The position numbers and the translations under genes are program-made. Shown here piece after piece: positions 32,226-43,900 of a stretch of DNA of 64,000 bases (position 1 is the stretch's first letter; each line of letters opens with the position of its first letter). Under the pieces are notes generated by a model. The model was not told the DNA's origin and did not search any database. It worked only from the letters and a program-made list of their open reading frames with translations. The DNA comes from Annona cherimola (taxonomy: Eukaryota; Streptophyta; Magnoliopsida; Magnoliales; Annonaceae), in assembly GCA_030490835.1 (NCBI GenBank), contig CM059977.1, positions 14,417,399 through 14,481,398 on the forward strand, given 5' to 3'.

Positions 32226-35200
32226 ATGACTTTAGGAAGCTTGCACCCAGGGCAGCTGCAGAAAAGGAAGGAGGTTGTCGATGTGAATGCGCCCTTGCTG
32301 CCGACCTCTCGAGAGGAAGATCATGAATCCGCTGAGGGTTTTCAAGGAGCTTCCTTCCCTGGGGCGGTTTTTAACCTGTCAACCACCATCGTGGGTGCTG
32401 GAATCATGGGGTTGCCTGCATCAATGAAGGTTCTTGGGCTTGCACCAGGGCTCGCTATGATCATCTTCGTCGCTTTCCTTACCAAGGCTTCAATCAACTT
32501 GTTGCTCAAGTGTAGCAGGGCTGGAATGGCTGTTTCTTATGGAGTAGTTATGGGGAATGCTTTTGGGAAGAGTGGGAGGATATTGTTGCAGATTTTTGTT
32601 GTTATTAAGACTGTGGGTGTGTTGATCATCTATATGATTATTATTGGTTTGGTCTCTGACCCATGGCCTTTTTCCTTTTTCTGTTCCACTTTTAGTTTTT
32701 TGTTGAGATGAAGCTCTCAATGTTGTTCACGGTGCTTAATTGTATAATAGACGTAGCAGCTCATGTATGTCAATTTCCCTCGTACAATCTACTTTGAAAT
32801 AGATGATAACTTGGCAATCGTGATTGCTATTAGATTGTAAGAAGATGGACTTGTTGATGTGGGCATTCTGGGACACCCAAGAACTGATTCCCAACATGAG
32901 CCACGCACATAAGCGATTTTGAGTAATGGCATTGCAGAGTATTGCTACATCTTGCTCTCACACAAATTTAGAGTTCTCTTACGTAAAATGAGATGGTTTC
33001 CTCTAGATCACACTTCCCGGCCATAACTGTTATTGAAAGTTTCTTATGTTTGGTAATTTCACTCGTCCAACAAACAATCAGTTTTTCACCAAAGGAGAAA
33101 GTGACGGTGGTCCAGGTTACTATTAGTTAATGAACAATGTTGGATGATGAGTCTTCCTTATCAGTAAGCTTTCCTCTTTTAGTGCAAATATGCACATGCA
33201 GGAATGTGGACTTGAGTGTGCCCTCAAAGTTGTACTGGTTTCTCTTGTTTGTGCTTTCCCATATATTCTGCTCTGCTTCATTTAGAGAAAAAAGTGGAAC
33301 AGGCATTGGGGTCATATTCAGCAAATTCGTGACGGAGCTTGAGTTCTCTTTAGATGATTATCGACCCCATTAATGCAAGTACTATGAAGTATGACCTTGA
33401 TAAATGTTATTTTGGTACATGCCAAGAATTGAGCATTGCTTTTCAAACTTTACTCTGGGCATGACTTTAATGATTTTTGAGAAAATATCATAGGCATACG
33501 ATGGATTGTTTATTGTGTTATTTCTAGTTTTGACTTCATATTATTGTTTATTGTGTTATATCTAGTTTTGACTTCATCTTATTGTTTAGTGTGTTATTTC
33601 TAGTTTTGACTTCATAATAGTCATTGTGCACTTCTTGAATTATTTAAGTCTAGATTCCTGCTGCCTCATTTGTCATTCGAAGCTGTTCCATTAGCATTCG
33701 TAGCTGTTTACTTTTGCATATTTTGCTGGGTTTTCTATTTAACTCCTAAAATTTCCAGTCAATTATTTTGTTAGGTGATGTACTATCTGGAACATCTTCA
33801 AGCGGCGTTCATCACACTGGCATTTTGGAAGAATGGTTTGGAGAATGCTGGTGGAATGGCCGTGCATTTGTTCTATTTGTTACAACTGTTGTGGTATTTA
33901 CACCCTTGGCATTTTTCAGACGTGTAGGTAAGCATCCTTCTTATCATCTAGAGTGATATATCAGCAGCAGATCAAGAAAAGATATCGGTACCGATTTAGG
34001 CATTTTCAATGATATGCTACCTTCAAGAAGAATAAATTTTCTTGATTGTTGCTTGATCTTATCCCTAGATTGTGAATGATCTCTGCTAATTCATGCGTGT
34101 GAACTGACTGGGAAAACCAGAATTTAGCGCTAGTCTTTATTTGTATTAGAGTGATTGACTAAGAAAAACATCATTTCTTGTTGCTACTTGGTAGAGATCT
34201 ACTATCTTACTTTTAGGTGCAAGCATCATAAGCTAAAGATTTACATGAAACTCTGATACAATCAAGGCTAAGAGGATACATTAAAGGGATTTTTGGTGTC
34301 CAATACGATTAGCTTGAGTTTTTTTGTATAACTACTACTGGATTAGTACTATTGGAGCAGGGCACCACTAAGAAAAGGTCTACTGTTGGGCCGGTGTCGC
34401 TAGAGCTGGCCGCCGTGGATGTTGCCCCTCAAAGGGGCAGGGTAGGGGTATGTTGACACAATCCAAGGCCAAGAGGATACATTAAAGGGATTTCTGGTGT
34501 CCAATATGACCAGCTCGAGCTTTCCATGGCAAACCCACAGTACAATTATACAAACTCAACTAGTTCACTAAAGATGCCTATTATTGCAAATCCGTCCTTC
34601 ATCTTTTGTTGCAATTACTAATCATACACTTTATTTTTCTTTTTTCCCTTTCAGATTCATTGAGATTCACTTCAACCTTATCAGTTGCCTTGGCAATGGT
34701 TTTTGTTGTTGTCCTTGTTGGGATCACAATATTGAAATTGATAAATGGCAGTATAGCAATGCCCAGATGGTTTCCTGAAATAACTGATATGGAGTCAGTA
34801 TGGAAGCTCTTCACAGTGGTTCCTGTAATTGTCACAGCATATATTTGTCATTACAATGGTATGTAAGCTGCAAAACCATAATTTATCTTACAGATAAACA
34901 CAATGATAGAGGAAAATAGTCTTGTGGTAGTCTGACGTTATTCCTGAGAAAACTAATTGCAGTGATTTCTCAAAATTTGATTCTCGAGGGAAGATTTATA
35001 GGCAAAGGATACTATTCTATTTAATCTTTTATTTAAATTCGTGAGTGTTAGCAGTGAAAGTCTCCAGATATTGTTCTATAATGTATGGTTCCAATTTTAG
35101 TAATCTTAGGGCTCAACCTTGGCTCTTGATTTGAGTATGTTCACTTAATAACATATCTGTTCCACTATTTGTAACTGCCTGACTAGATGTCTCATAGTCC

Positions 35201-37284
35201 TTCCCCCTTCACTCTGCAATCTTGGACATGACAATGGAAAAAATTTCTCTAAATGCTGAATGATTCATGTAGTGTCAATTAAAGTAAAAAAGAAAAGAAC
35301 AGAAAAGAACTATAAAGGTCTAATTTGTGATGAAGTTATCAAGATTTGACTTTGCACATCTCTATCAATTAATTTTTCCTGGAACTTGTTCCTGGTGGGT
35401 TAAGACAAATTATCACTTTTAACTTGTCCTTTATTGAGGGAATTTACAATTTTTTAACATGGAAATAAATAAAAGGACTATCCTCAGGCCTGTTAAGATA
35501 CTTGTTTTGGGAAGGATTGGTCAGGGAGGCAGTACCGCAGTAGTAGTACTACCGAGTGTCTCTTGACAATCTATCAGTCAGTGATTCTAGTGTAGTCTAT
35601 TAAAAATCCTAGTTTGTCATAGTGATTGTTCAATAGACTAAGCAATTAGGGCAACATGTAAATGCTGGATGCCAATGTTTGTGAATTTAGTGTCATTCAC
35701 ATTTGCTGTTCACCCGTGGTCCATTCTCTTGGCCACACCATTCGATGCATTCCATTTGTGGCTGCTGTGTGTTTTCAGTTTCTAAGGTCACAACTTTAGC
35801 CATTTATTTCTTGTTGCTCGCATAATGACACACCTGATGCAACTGAGTGAGTACATTCTTGTTCCAATTGCCTGTCCATCCATCTCTGATCAGTTATCTT
35901 GTAGAAATTTTCCAAAACAGTTGATTGACCCGAACTCTTGGCTGTCCAAACTATTTATCAAAACTCACTTCTTGGCAGCTAGTGGGCTAATTTTATTGTT
36001 TTTGCCATCCATTTTTCCTTCTGCAGTGCACAACATTGCCAATGAGCTTGAGGATTCATCCCAGATGCAATCGGTTGTGAGAACCTCACTGGTGCTCTGC
36101 TCTTCTTTGTACATAATGACCAGCTTGTTTGGCTTTCTCCTGTTTGGTGATTCAACACTGGACGATGTCCTTGCTAACTTCAACACCAATCTTGGGATCC
36201 CTTACAGCTCAGTTCTCAATGGTGTAGTCTGCTTGAGCTATGCTGTCCACCTTATGCTTGTTTACCCCATCATCTTTTTTGCCCTCCGGCTTAACCTGGA
36301 TGGTCTCCTCTTTCCCTTACAACGGCCTTTGGTTTTGGACAACTGGAGGTTTTCATCAATCACCGTCGGATTAGTCTTCATCATCTACATGGGTGCAAAT
36401 TTTATACCCAGCATTTGGGATGTTTTTCAGATTACTGGTGCAACCGCTGCAGTTTCCATTGGGTTCATTTTTCCAGCATCCATTACCCTTAGGTGAGTTC
36501 CTATCTTCTGCGTTTTGGTTTTAAATCTTTATATGTTGGTTCTCATCATTTTAAATCTGCTAATGTCCGAATACTATAAGAAAGAGACACGATTGACCGA
36601 TTGTGAACTCAATTTTAACTGTAAAACAAAATTTTTGCGACCATTTTGTGCTCTAGTTGTCAGTTAGTAAGGCAAATGAATAAAATCTGGGGGTAAGAGA
36701 TGGGTTCCTGACAGTTACTAAGATCAGCAAATTGAATATCTATTAGTTTCTTATGGTTTTACATAGCCGTATAATCCATCTCTGAATTTACTATTAACCA
36801 GAAGTTTTGTGTCTGTCCTGTCAATGGGTACATAGCATTCTCTTCCTTGCCATTTGCATTGCATGTCTTCTTCTCTTTTTGCTTGGTGAATTTTCAAACC
36901 TCTCACTCAGACACCCACATCCATGCTACTAACTTACAGCTAGAATTTCCTTTCTCTATATTGTCAACTATCCACAGCGGATTCCTTCATGGGGAACTCA
37001 AGTCACTGATGAGCAATCATTCCTTAATTCTTTCTCGGAAAGAGGAAAATGCCACTCATTCCTGCCCAATCGATGCTTGTCATATATTGTTGGATGCTCA
37101 TCGTTTCATCCAAGTTCACTGAGAACATTGTTTAATTCTTTCTCTCTATCATAATAGGGATATACACAAGATTGCTACCAAGGGAGACAAGATGTTGTCT
37201 GTTTTCATAATCATCCTTGCAGTATTCTCAAGTTTGGTGGCTATATACAGTGATCTTTCTTCATTCTACAAGAAAAAAAAATGA
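32226..37284 (+). CDS. AVT6: Vacuolar amino acid transporter, AVT6 subfamily
   Basis: Amino acid/auxin permease (AAAP) family membrane protein, 456 aa. Exons: 32226-32646, 33775-33927, 34655-34858, 36027-36492, 37158-37284; phases 1, 1, 1, 2 agree at each junction. AVT6 proteins are thought to export amino acids from the vacuole, by homology to yeast Avt6. The cytosolic N-terminus carries DVNAPLLP at 19-26, a DX4LL dileucine arrangement compatible with tonoplast sorting. TM1 has the family signature FNLSTTIVGAGIMGLPAS at about 49-66. Further hydrophobic segments follow, including VGVLIIYMIIIG, FLLFGDSTLDDVLANF with its flanking helix, and a last helix MLSVFIIILAVFSSLVAIY. The C-terminus is FYKKKK. 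Reading through the first donor would give a truncated protein ending at 32711, which I treat as intron retention. Arabidopsis AVT6B (At5g38820) is the remembered closest neighbour by context. Confidence 0.92.
33503..33616. repeat. 38-bp tandem repeat, three units, AVT6 intron 1
   Basis: Units TTATTGTTTATTGTGTTA...TTTTGACTTCAT, period 38 (33503, 33541, 33579). Confidence 0.88.
34258..34522. repeat. Direct repeats of about 64 bp flanking a GC-rich insert, AVT6 intron 2
   Basis: Copy A at 34258-34320 and copy B at 34457-34522 share AAGAGGATACATTAAAGGGA and TGGTGTCCAATA. Between them lies a GC-rich stretch (GGGCCGGTGTCGCTAGAGCT) unlike the rest of the intron. Could be a small unrecognised element or a solo-repeat remnant. 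Confidence 0.6.
36500..36780. repeat. Copy of the segment at 30641-30895, in AVT6 intron 4
   Basis: See the matching entry. The shared landmarks lie at 36549-36563, 36670-36690 and 36750-36765. Confidence 0.6.
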
Positions 37285-38149
37285 TCCGTTTGTATATGGT
37301 GTCTTGTAAAGAAAACAGCTTTCCATGTACACAGTTTGACAGGACCATTCCTCACTCTTACTATATCCACAGTATCCATTTCTGTGAAAATATTGAAGGC
37401 CTCCAAGAAGAGCATTAGAGGTTTTCCATGGAATTTTGGAATACCATTAGTTCAAGCAAAAATTCACTATGTAAATTGAATTAATTACCAGGTGTATAAG
37501 AATGTATTGTGATCAACCTTCAAGAGTACTTGCTTTCGTATTCAATTTTTCTACTCAGTGCCTTACCTTGATTTACCATCCAATTTTCATTGTTATAATA
37601 TCTTAGTCCTTATGGAGTAGATTGTTTCTTGATCAAAACACTATATGCGAACAGATTAAATCTGTTTTATTTGAAATTTGATGAAGGGAAACTGTGTGGG
37701 CGATTCACATTAGGATCATTTATGCTGGTATAGGTGATATAGAAATGGTGGTTTGGCATGAAATAGTGGGGAGTTCATGTCTGAGTTCCACTTGCATTTG
37801 CTAGGTTCTTTTGTAATAAGATCTCCTACTTATAAAGTTTTCTCCTATGTGAGAAATGTTTGCCTCCTATTATTCGTGTGTTTTTTATACTTCATACATA
37901 CGGTTAAGGAACCAAGGGTCCGAGTCTCGTGCTGGTACTGAAATTTCGGCGCTGCCTATCTCATTTTCTTATGCGTCACGATATGTATTTGCTGTCTTGT
38001 GGGTGGATATATACAAATTGATTAGAAAAGGTTTAATGGATTGATATAGCTCTTAAGGATATCTATTGTTGAGAACCATTTGCCTTTTCACTCATAATAA
38101 TTTTTTTTTTAAAATATATATTTACTAACAGATGATGAAATATCCAAAA

Positions 38150-38515
38150 GGAAGTGCAAAATTATGTCTAAGATGCATTCATATAGTTGTCTTATTCTTA
38201 TAAGAAGTATTTAAAATAGGCTTATAAAATTAGCATGCCTGGTGGAAACATTAGTATGCTGAATGTAGAATCGGAACTGCAAAATTATGTGTAAGATGCA
38301 TTCATATATCTTATTCTTATAAAAAGTATTTAAAACAGGCTTATAAAATTAGCATGCCTAAGCATTCGTATGCTAAATGTAGAATCCTACACTATTTTAA
38401 TAATTAGATCTTGCGTAGAAGATTTTATTGTATAGTTATCTTATCAAATTGTTTAAAACAAGATTATGAAATTAATATGTTATATGAAAATATTAGCATG
38501 CTAATTTTAAAATTC
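38150..38515. repeat. About 120-bp imperfect tandem repeat, three units
   Basis: Units share GTAAGATGCATTCATATA, CTTATAAAATTAGCATGCCT and TATGCTAAATGTAGAATCC. The third unit is diverged. Confidence 0.7.
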
Positions 38516-38639
38516 TACACTAATTTAACGATTGGATTCCAGCTAAACAAAAAAAAAAAATTTTACAAATAGTCATTTCTTAAGTAATCAAATGATGTAA
38601 ACAATTCTTGACTTATATGTGGAGCAACATATATATATA

Positions 38640-38795
38640 TATATATGACTCGCTAACTCTTTCATTAAATGAGTTGTAAATGAGTTAAAGTTTTTTAAAT
38701 GGATTAATAAATGAATTATGTTTGAAATTTTTAAATGAGTTAGGATTAAGATTAGACTCTAGCCTAATCCGGTTCGTGAACACCCCTAGTGTTGG
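38640..38795 (-). mobile_element. Fragment of hAT-like family H3
   Basis: TTAAATGAGTTGTAAATGAG, TAGCCTAATCC and GTTCGTGAACACCCCTA match the element at 60260-60827 in reverse. One end only. Confidence 0.5.
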
Positions 38796-39678
38796 GTGCT
38801 GTTCGATTTTTTTAACTTCAAAAAAAGCTAGCTTAAGAGGCAATATTGCTAGAACCAGATTGCGCTGGTTGGTTTGACCAGTTGAACAGGCAACTAGGCA
38901 GCCCATCAATCTGACTCGGTTTAATTTGTAGTTGGAAGTTTGGTCCAAAAAAAAAGAAAAAAAAAAGGGAAAATTATAGTTGGATGGTTTAAATCGGATA
39001 GCGGGTATTCGGAATTCAAATTGTCCGGTTAGCTCTGTTTTAAAAAGGCTTGACTAATGTAGCGGAGGTTGATTGCTTGTCCAATCCACTTTTGTTTTTT
39101 TGGCGTAATTGTAAAGTTACTTGCCATTACAGGATATAAGAAACGATTAGCCTACTCATATATATGTTTTTTCTTGTTTTCTTACCTACCATTAAAAAAA
39201 TTCATCATTCAAAATTTGCTTGAAAAATACTTATGTTTGTTGTACCCAAGGACTTCGCCTTTCAGTACCATAACAACAACATAGCCTCATCTAATCACTT
39301 TTTATGTTTAAATTATCAGCTCAACTCTTTAATCTAACTTTCACGAACGGTTGAATCAGCTCAAACCAGAGTAGTTGTTTGATCAATTCATTAATTGATT
39401 CAGATTTTGATAGCATTTACAAGAGCTGATGCTTTTCTTCATGCTTATTTGGTGAACCAATATGGGATAACAGATTGAGAAGTGTGGCCTAATAGTACTT
39501 CTCATTAGTTGTTTCTGTTTGTGTTAGATGCTTGGAGGCCTTCTCATCCAAAAGTTAACGTATATAAACAAAATAGACACTAGGGTGGGAAATTTTATGA
39601 GGAAAGATGCGAAGAATAATTGGAAATACCGGTGAGCGATAGAAAAAAATAAAGTGATTCGGCAATTGAAATATTAAA

Positions 39679-40132
39679 GGGTTATTTCCAACTATACTTC
39701 CTATGTTTGACTTTAATTCTAAATATACCCATCACATTTTCAAAATTCCAAATATATTCACTATGTTTGCATTTAATCCCAAAAATATCTATTTTGTGAG
39801 TTAACGCCATTAGAGAATATGCGAAACTACTAATATGTCCCTCAAATTTATGACACAATTAGAAAAATTAAATGTTATAACTCGCTATTGCCCTAATTGC
39901 ACATGAATTCTAAATTTAAAACACTTTAATTTCATTTTCTTTTTAGTCATTTCATCATTTATTATTTTGCAACAAGGGTATTTTGGGTATTTAAAAAAAT
40001 TAACTAATTGTTTTTGACTGAATGAATATTTTTGAGATTAAATGCAATTATAGTGAGCATATTTGGAATTTTGAAATAGTGAATATATTTGGAATTTAAG
40101 TTAAACGTAGTGAGTATATTTTAGAATAACAC
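39679..40132. mobile_element. Foldback element FB2-2, perfect 9-bp TSD
   Basis: Begins GGGTTATTTCCAACTATACT; the reverse complement of the end begins GTGTTATTCTAAAATATACT. AATATTAAA lies immediately outside both ends (39670-39678, 40133-40141). The interior shares GCCATTAGAGAATATG and AAATGTTATAACTCGCTA with FB2-1. 454 bp. Confidence 0.85.
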
Positions 40133-40317
40133 AATATTAAATCACAACAAAGGCCTTAGAAAAGGTTGTAAGAAAGGTGAAAATTTGAGTTACTTGAGCT
40201 CTATGTCGTCCATCATACCATACCTTGAGTGTTATTTAGAAAGTGTCAATTTCAAAATGATAATTTGAGTTACTTAGGCTTTCTTTGGCCCAACGGTATG
40301 AATATAGTTCCTTACGT

Positions 40318-40576
40318 GTTATATAAAAAGTTTAAGTTTTTAAAATAAAATAGAATAATGTAATATGATGAGAGTAATGATAAAGAGTAAAGAAAATAAG
40401 TTTAAAATAGATAGGTTAGTTTGAAGGATAATTGCACAAAAATAATTAAAAAGTAAGATAATTATATAAAAAGACGTGAAGAAATGATTAAGAAATATAA
40501 CAGTTATTGAGTGTGAAAATTTTTTTTTATTGAAAAGTTTTGATACGAAAACTTTTATCCATGGCAAAACATGCCC
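40318..40576 (+). mobile_element. F1 MITE with eroded left end
   Basis: Interior AATGTAATATGATGAGAGTA and AGATAGGTTAGTT; right end GGCAAAACATGCCC followed by TTA. It lies about 300 bp upstream of the FHA gene start. Confidence 0.7.
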
Positions 40577-40697
40577 TTAATTTATAAGCTGCACAAAAAT
40601 TACCACCAAGCGGTGTAATCCCTCATGCAAAATAAGCAAGTCAAACAGTCCTTATCCCATGGTTTACAGATGTAGAAGCATTTACATTTTATCAGTA

Positions 40698-40955
40698 ATG
40701 GGGACAAAAGACCAAGGCCCATCTTCGGGCTCAGGTTCATATGTCTTCGATTTGCACTCCACGGCCATCGACTCGTCTCTCTTCCTCTCCCACTTCTCCT
40801 TCCCACGTTCCGTAACAGCCAATTTCAGGAAAAGGAAACCCCGTCTCGTTTTCGATCCATCTGCAAGAAAATATGACGAAATTACCTATGGGCCCTCCCC
40901 TCCCAAGAACTCCGCAGCCTCCTCTGCCAATCCTTCCTCCAGCAGACGACACTAG
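40698..40955 (+). other. Possible upstream ORF overlapping the FHA gene start
   Basis: ATG at 40698 opens an 85-codon frame (MGTKDQGPSSG...) that ends at 40955, past the main ATG at 40873, in another frame. If included in the transcript it would compete with the main start. No conservation evidence; the transcription start is unknown. Confidence 0.3.
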
Positions 40956-43900
40956 TCCTCAGCAACAACCCCCGCAACAGACACTGCGGGAAGTGTCTGA
41001 CGTAGAACGGCAAAGGGTAGAACGGCCGCAACCAGATGAGACTACAGTCATCAGCGATTCTGTTCCAAAGACGGATAACAGCTCAGCAGCAGCAGCAGCG
41101 GAAGAGAGACCTAGTTCTGTTCCTTCGTCCCAAGAAACCCCAACAGCTGCGCCATCAGCTGCAGCTTCTGTTCCTTACACCATTCCACCATGGAGCGACC
41201 GGCCTTCCCACCATTTCTCCATAGAAGTGCTCAAGGACGGTGCCATCATCGATGAGCTCGATGTGTAAGAAGGACAACCTGAATCTCAGTATCATTAACA
41301 TTGTTTCTATCCTTCAATTTTTTCTTTGCCCCAGTAAGATATACATGTTCGGATATACACGCACAAATGACACTAGGTATAAGGGGGGAAAATTCCAGTG
41401 AATATCGGAATTTTCCATCCTCCTCTTCCAATTAGGAAACATAAAGTCAATCAGTGGTCCGGTTACCTTATGATGCCTCTTTCATCCGAAATGAAAATAC
41501 CTGAATCTTTTGTTTTGATTCTGTTGGTAAAATAGTGACGTTAGTTATGGCGGCATGATCATATGCGATGGCATGGCATGTTATCCAGCATGTAATGTCC
41601 TTTTTTTATATATATTTTTTATAAACATGTTTTTGTAGGTGCATTTAGCCCATATACGAAGTTTTACAATTTTACAAAACATATATGTTTTTGATTTCTA
41701 AAAATAAAGTTTTCAAGGGGGGGAAATGATTCAAATGACCCTGCAGTTGATGATTTTTAAAAATAAAAAATATATAAAAGTATTATTAAATGTTGAAACT
41801 TGGAATAGAGGTTAAGTACACTTTGGAAAACATGCTTATAAAAAATAAAAAAATGCTATTGCATATCATCATGGCCCTAGTTGATCAGGTGTTTGATGAT
41901 GATGGCACCTACCGCGAAATCCACCTGCTTCATGATTCTGTTGGATGAGTTTTACCCTTTAAGCCAACAACAGAGAATCTCGTTTCAGAGTAGTTTCAAA
42001 GATTTTTATATTGTGGGTATTTTCCAATTCATTTGGTTATTTTCCAATGCATGGCTGCGCAGGTCTCAAAAGGGGGCTTACATGTTTGGGAGGATTGATC
42101 TCTGTGATTTTGTACTTGAGCATCCAACCATTTCTCGCTTTCATACAGGTAGGTTTTATATTCATCCTCCAATGACTTTATGCTTGTGGATATGGTGTCG
42201 GTGTAAGTGTCATGGCTACTAGTCACAAGGGCAGGCCTGCGACTGGAGAAAGGTTGCTTATGGATGTGATTCATGCAAACTGTGATAGAATTGCAACAAT
42301 AGAATTTTAGTTTTGGACGTTTTGAACGTACACTGTGTTTACTCATTTGAACATTTCTCAATTCATGACAACAAGAATACTTGTTGTTTTGTTTTTTTGG
42401 GCACTAATCTTTGTTTTTTGCCAGTTCTGCAGTTCAACAGCAATGGAGATGCCTTCCTTTATGATCTTGATAGTACTCATGGCACCTTTGTGAATAAGAA
42501 CCAGGTATATCTTTGTCTGTCAGAAAGCATAAACTTAAATGCTGATTGCTGAGTGTGAAAGGATGCATTTTCCTTGTAACTTCAACGGAACAGATATGAT
42601 GGGCTTGATAAATCTTTTGAGTCCTGTAAAATATTCCAAGTAATAAAAACGAGTTAGCTGGTACATCTGTCTATCTGGCCCTGGCAGCTATTTAATCTAA
42701 CCATCCAGATAGATTAACTAGACAGGAAAATAGTTCTCTGTTGAGCTGTTCAAGTCAGCAATTGCAGGGTGTTTTTTCATGACAAGTCTGTTTAGTGCCG
42801 GTTCAACAGAACTTCTGCAAAGCAGCAGCTGCTGCGGTGGTTGTTTGTCTTTGTTAATATTTTGAAGATTCTCCTAGCTCCCATATAAGTTAGTTGTCGT
42901 TGCTTGTGTTGCTGCAAAGCATTAATTCTGTTAAGATAACTAATAATTATGTCAGCACCTCTAAGTGTGCTACCATGCCTTCAGTTTCCACAATTCTTTA
43001 TAGACATTTTTTTTAGTTTTTTTTTTAAATTTTTGTACGTTTGTTCTTCTATTGGATCTGTCTAATGAAATTTTTTTATTTGCTCATAACTGAGTTTTTC
43101 TTACACAGAAAATTCTTTTTCTAATAGGTCAAGGAAAAGGTGTATGTCAGATTGCATGTTGGCGATGTGATAAGATTTGGCCAGTAAGTGTAAGATTTTC
43201 ATGTTGGTTTTACTTTGATGCAGAACAGTCTGTTTTTTAGCTTTGTTTTTCTGTGTTAATTCTCTGCCCTGGTATTTGTATAATGGATGGATCTTTAGTT
43301 TACTTTATTCATTTGGCCCTTCTTTATGTTTCTTAATGATATGAAGTAATGGATAGAAAGGGGAAAAGTCGCAACTGTATTCAACTCTTCAGTGAGACGT
43401 GCCTAAAGTAATTAGTTGAAAAACTTTGGCTATGCATTCAAATATGACCCAATTTGATCAATGTACAAGGTTGACACAGCAGAGATTGGATGAGAGTTCT
43501 TGAATATCCAGATGAAGATCACCTTAAAAACTTAAAACACAAAATTAATAAAAGAATTTTAAGATGATTGAATATTTGCAATCTTCCTTTTTTTATTTAT
43601 CTTGTACCTCTTTATCAGTATATCTTACTCTACGCTTGTTGTTGACTGTTTTTTAAAAGAACCTTGAGATGATCGAATATTTGCAATCTCCATTTTTTGA
43701 TTATTTTGCACCTCCTTATCAGTGTATGTTACTCTAGCCTTGTTGTTGACTTTTTTATTTGATCTTTCACAGCTCATCTCGGCTATATATATTCCAAGGA
43801 CCATCTGACTTGATGCCACCTGTAAGTCAAGCAAGATGATAATGAATTGATACATAGATTATGCTCGACATTTAAGGACAGAGATAATTTTTCATCAAAT

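Larger units (their letters stand above)
37285..40697. other. 3' UTR of AVT6, then intergenic with repeats
   Basis: The first few hundred bases are likely AVT6 3' UTR. Then comes a roughly 120-bp tandem repeat (38150-38515), an H3-type hAT-like right end (38640-38795), a foldback FB2-2 (39679-40132) and a truncated F1 MITE (40318-40576). No gene seen. Confidence 0.5.

Noticed and set aside
35825..36026. Open frame upstream of AVT6 exon 4
   Set aside because: In frame with the exon but absent from remembered AVT6 proteins; CTGCAG at 36021-36026 is a good acceptor.
41881..42222. 113-codon ORF before and across FHA exon 2
   Set aside because: Intron read-through; only the part after 42063 is coding, in the exon frame.
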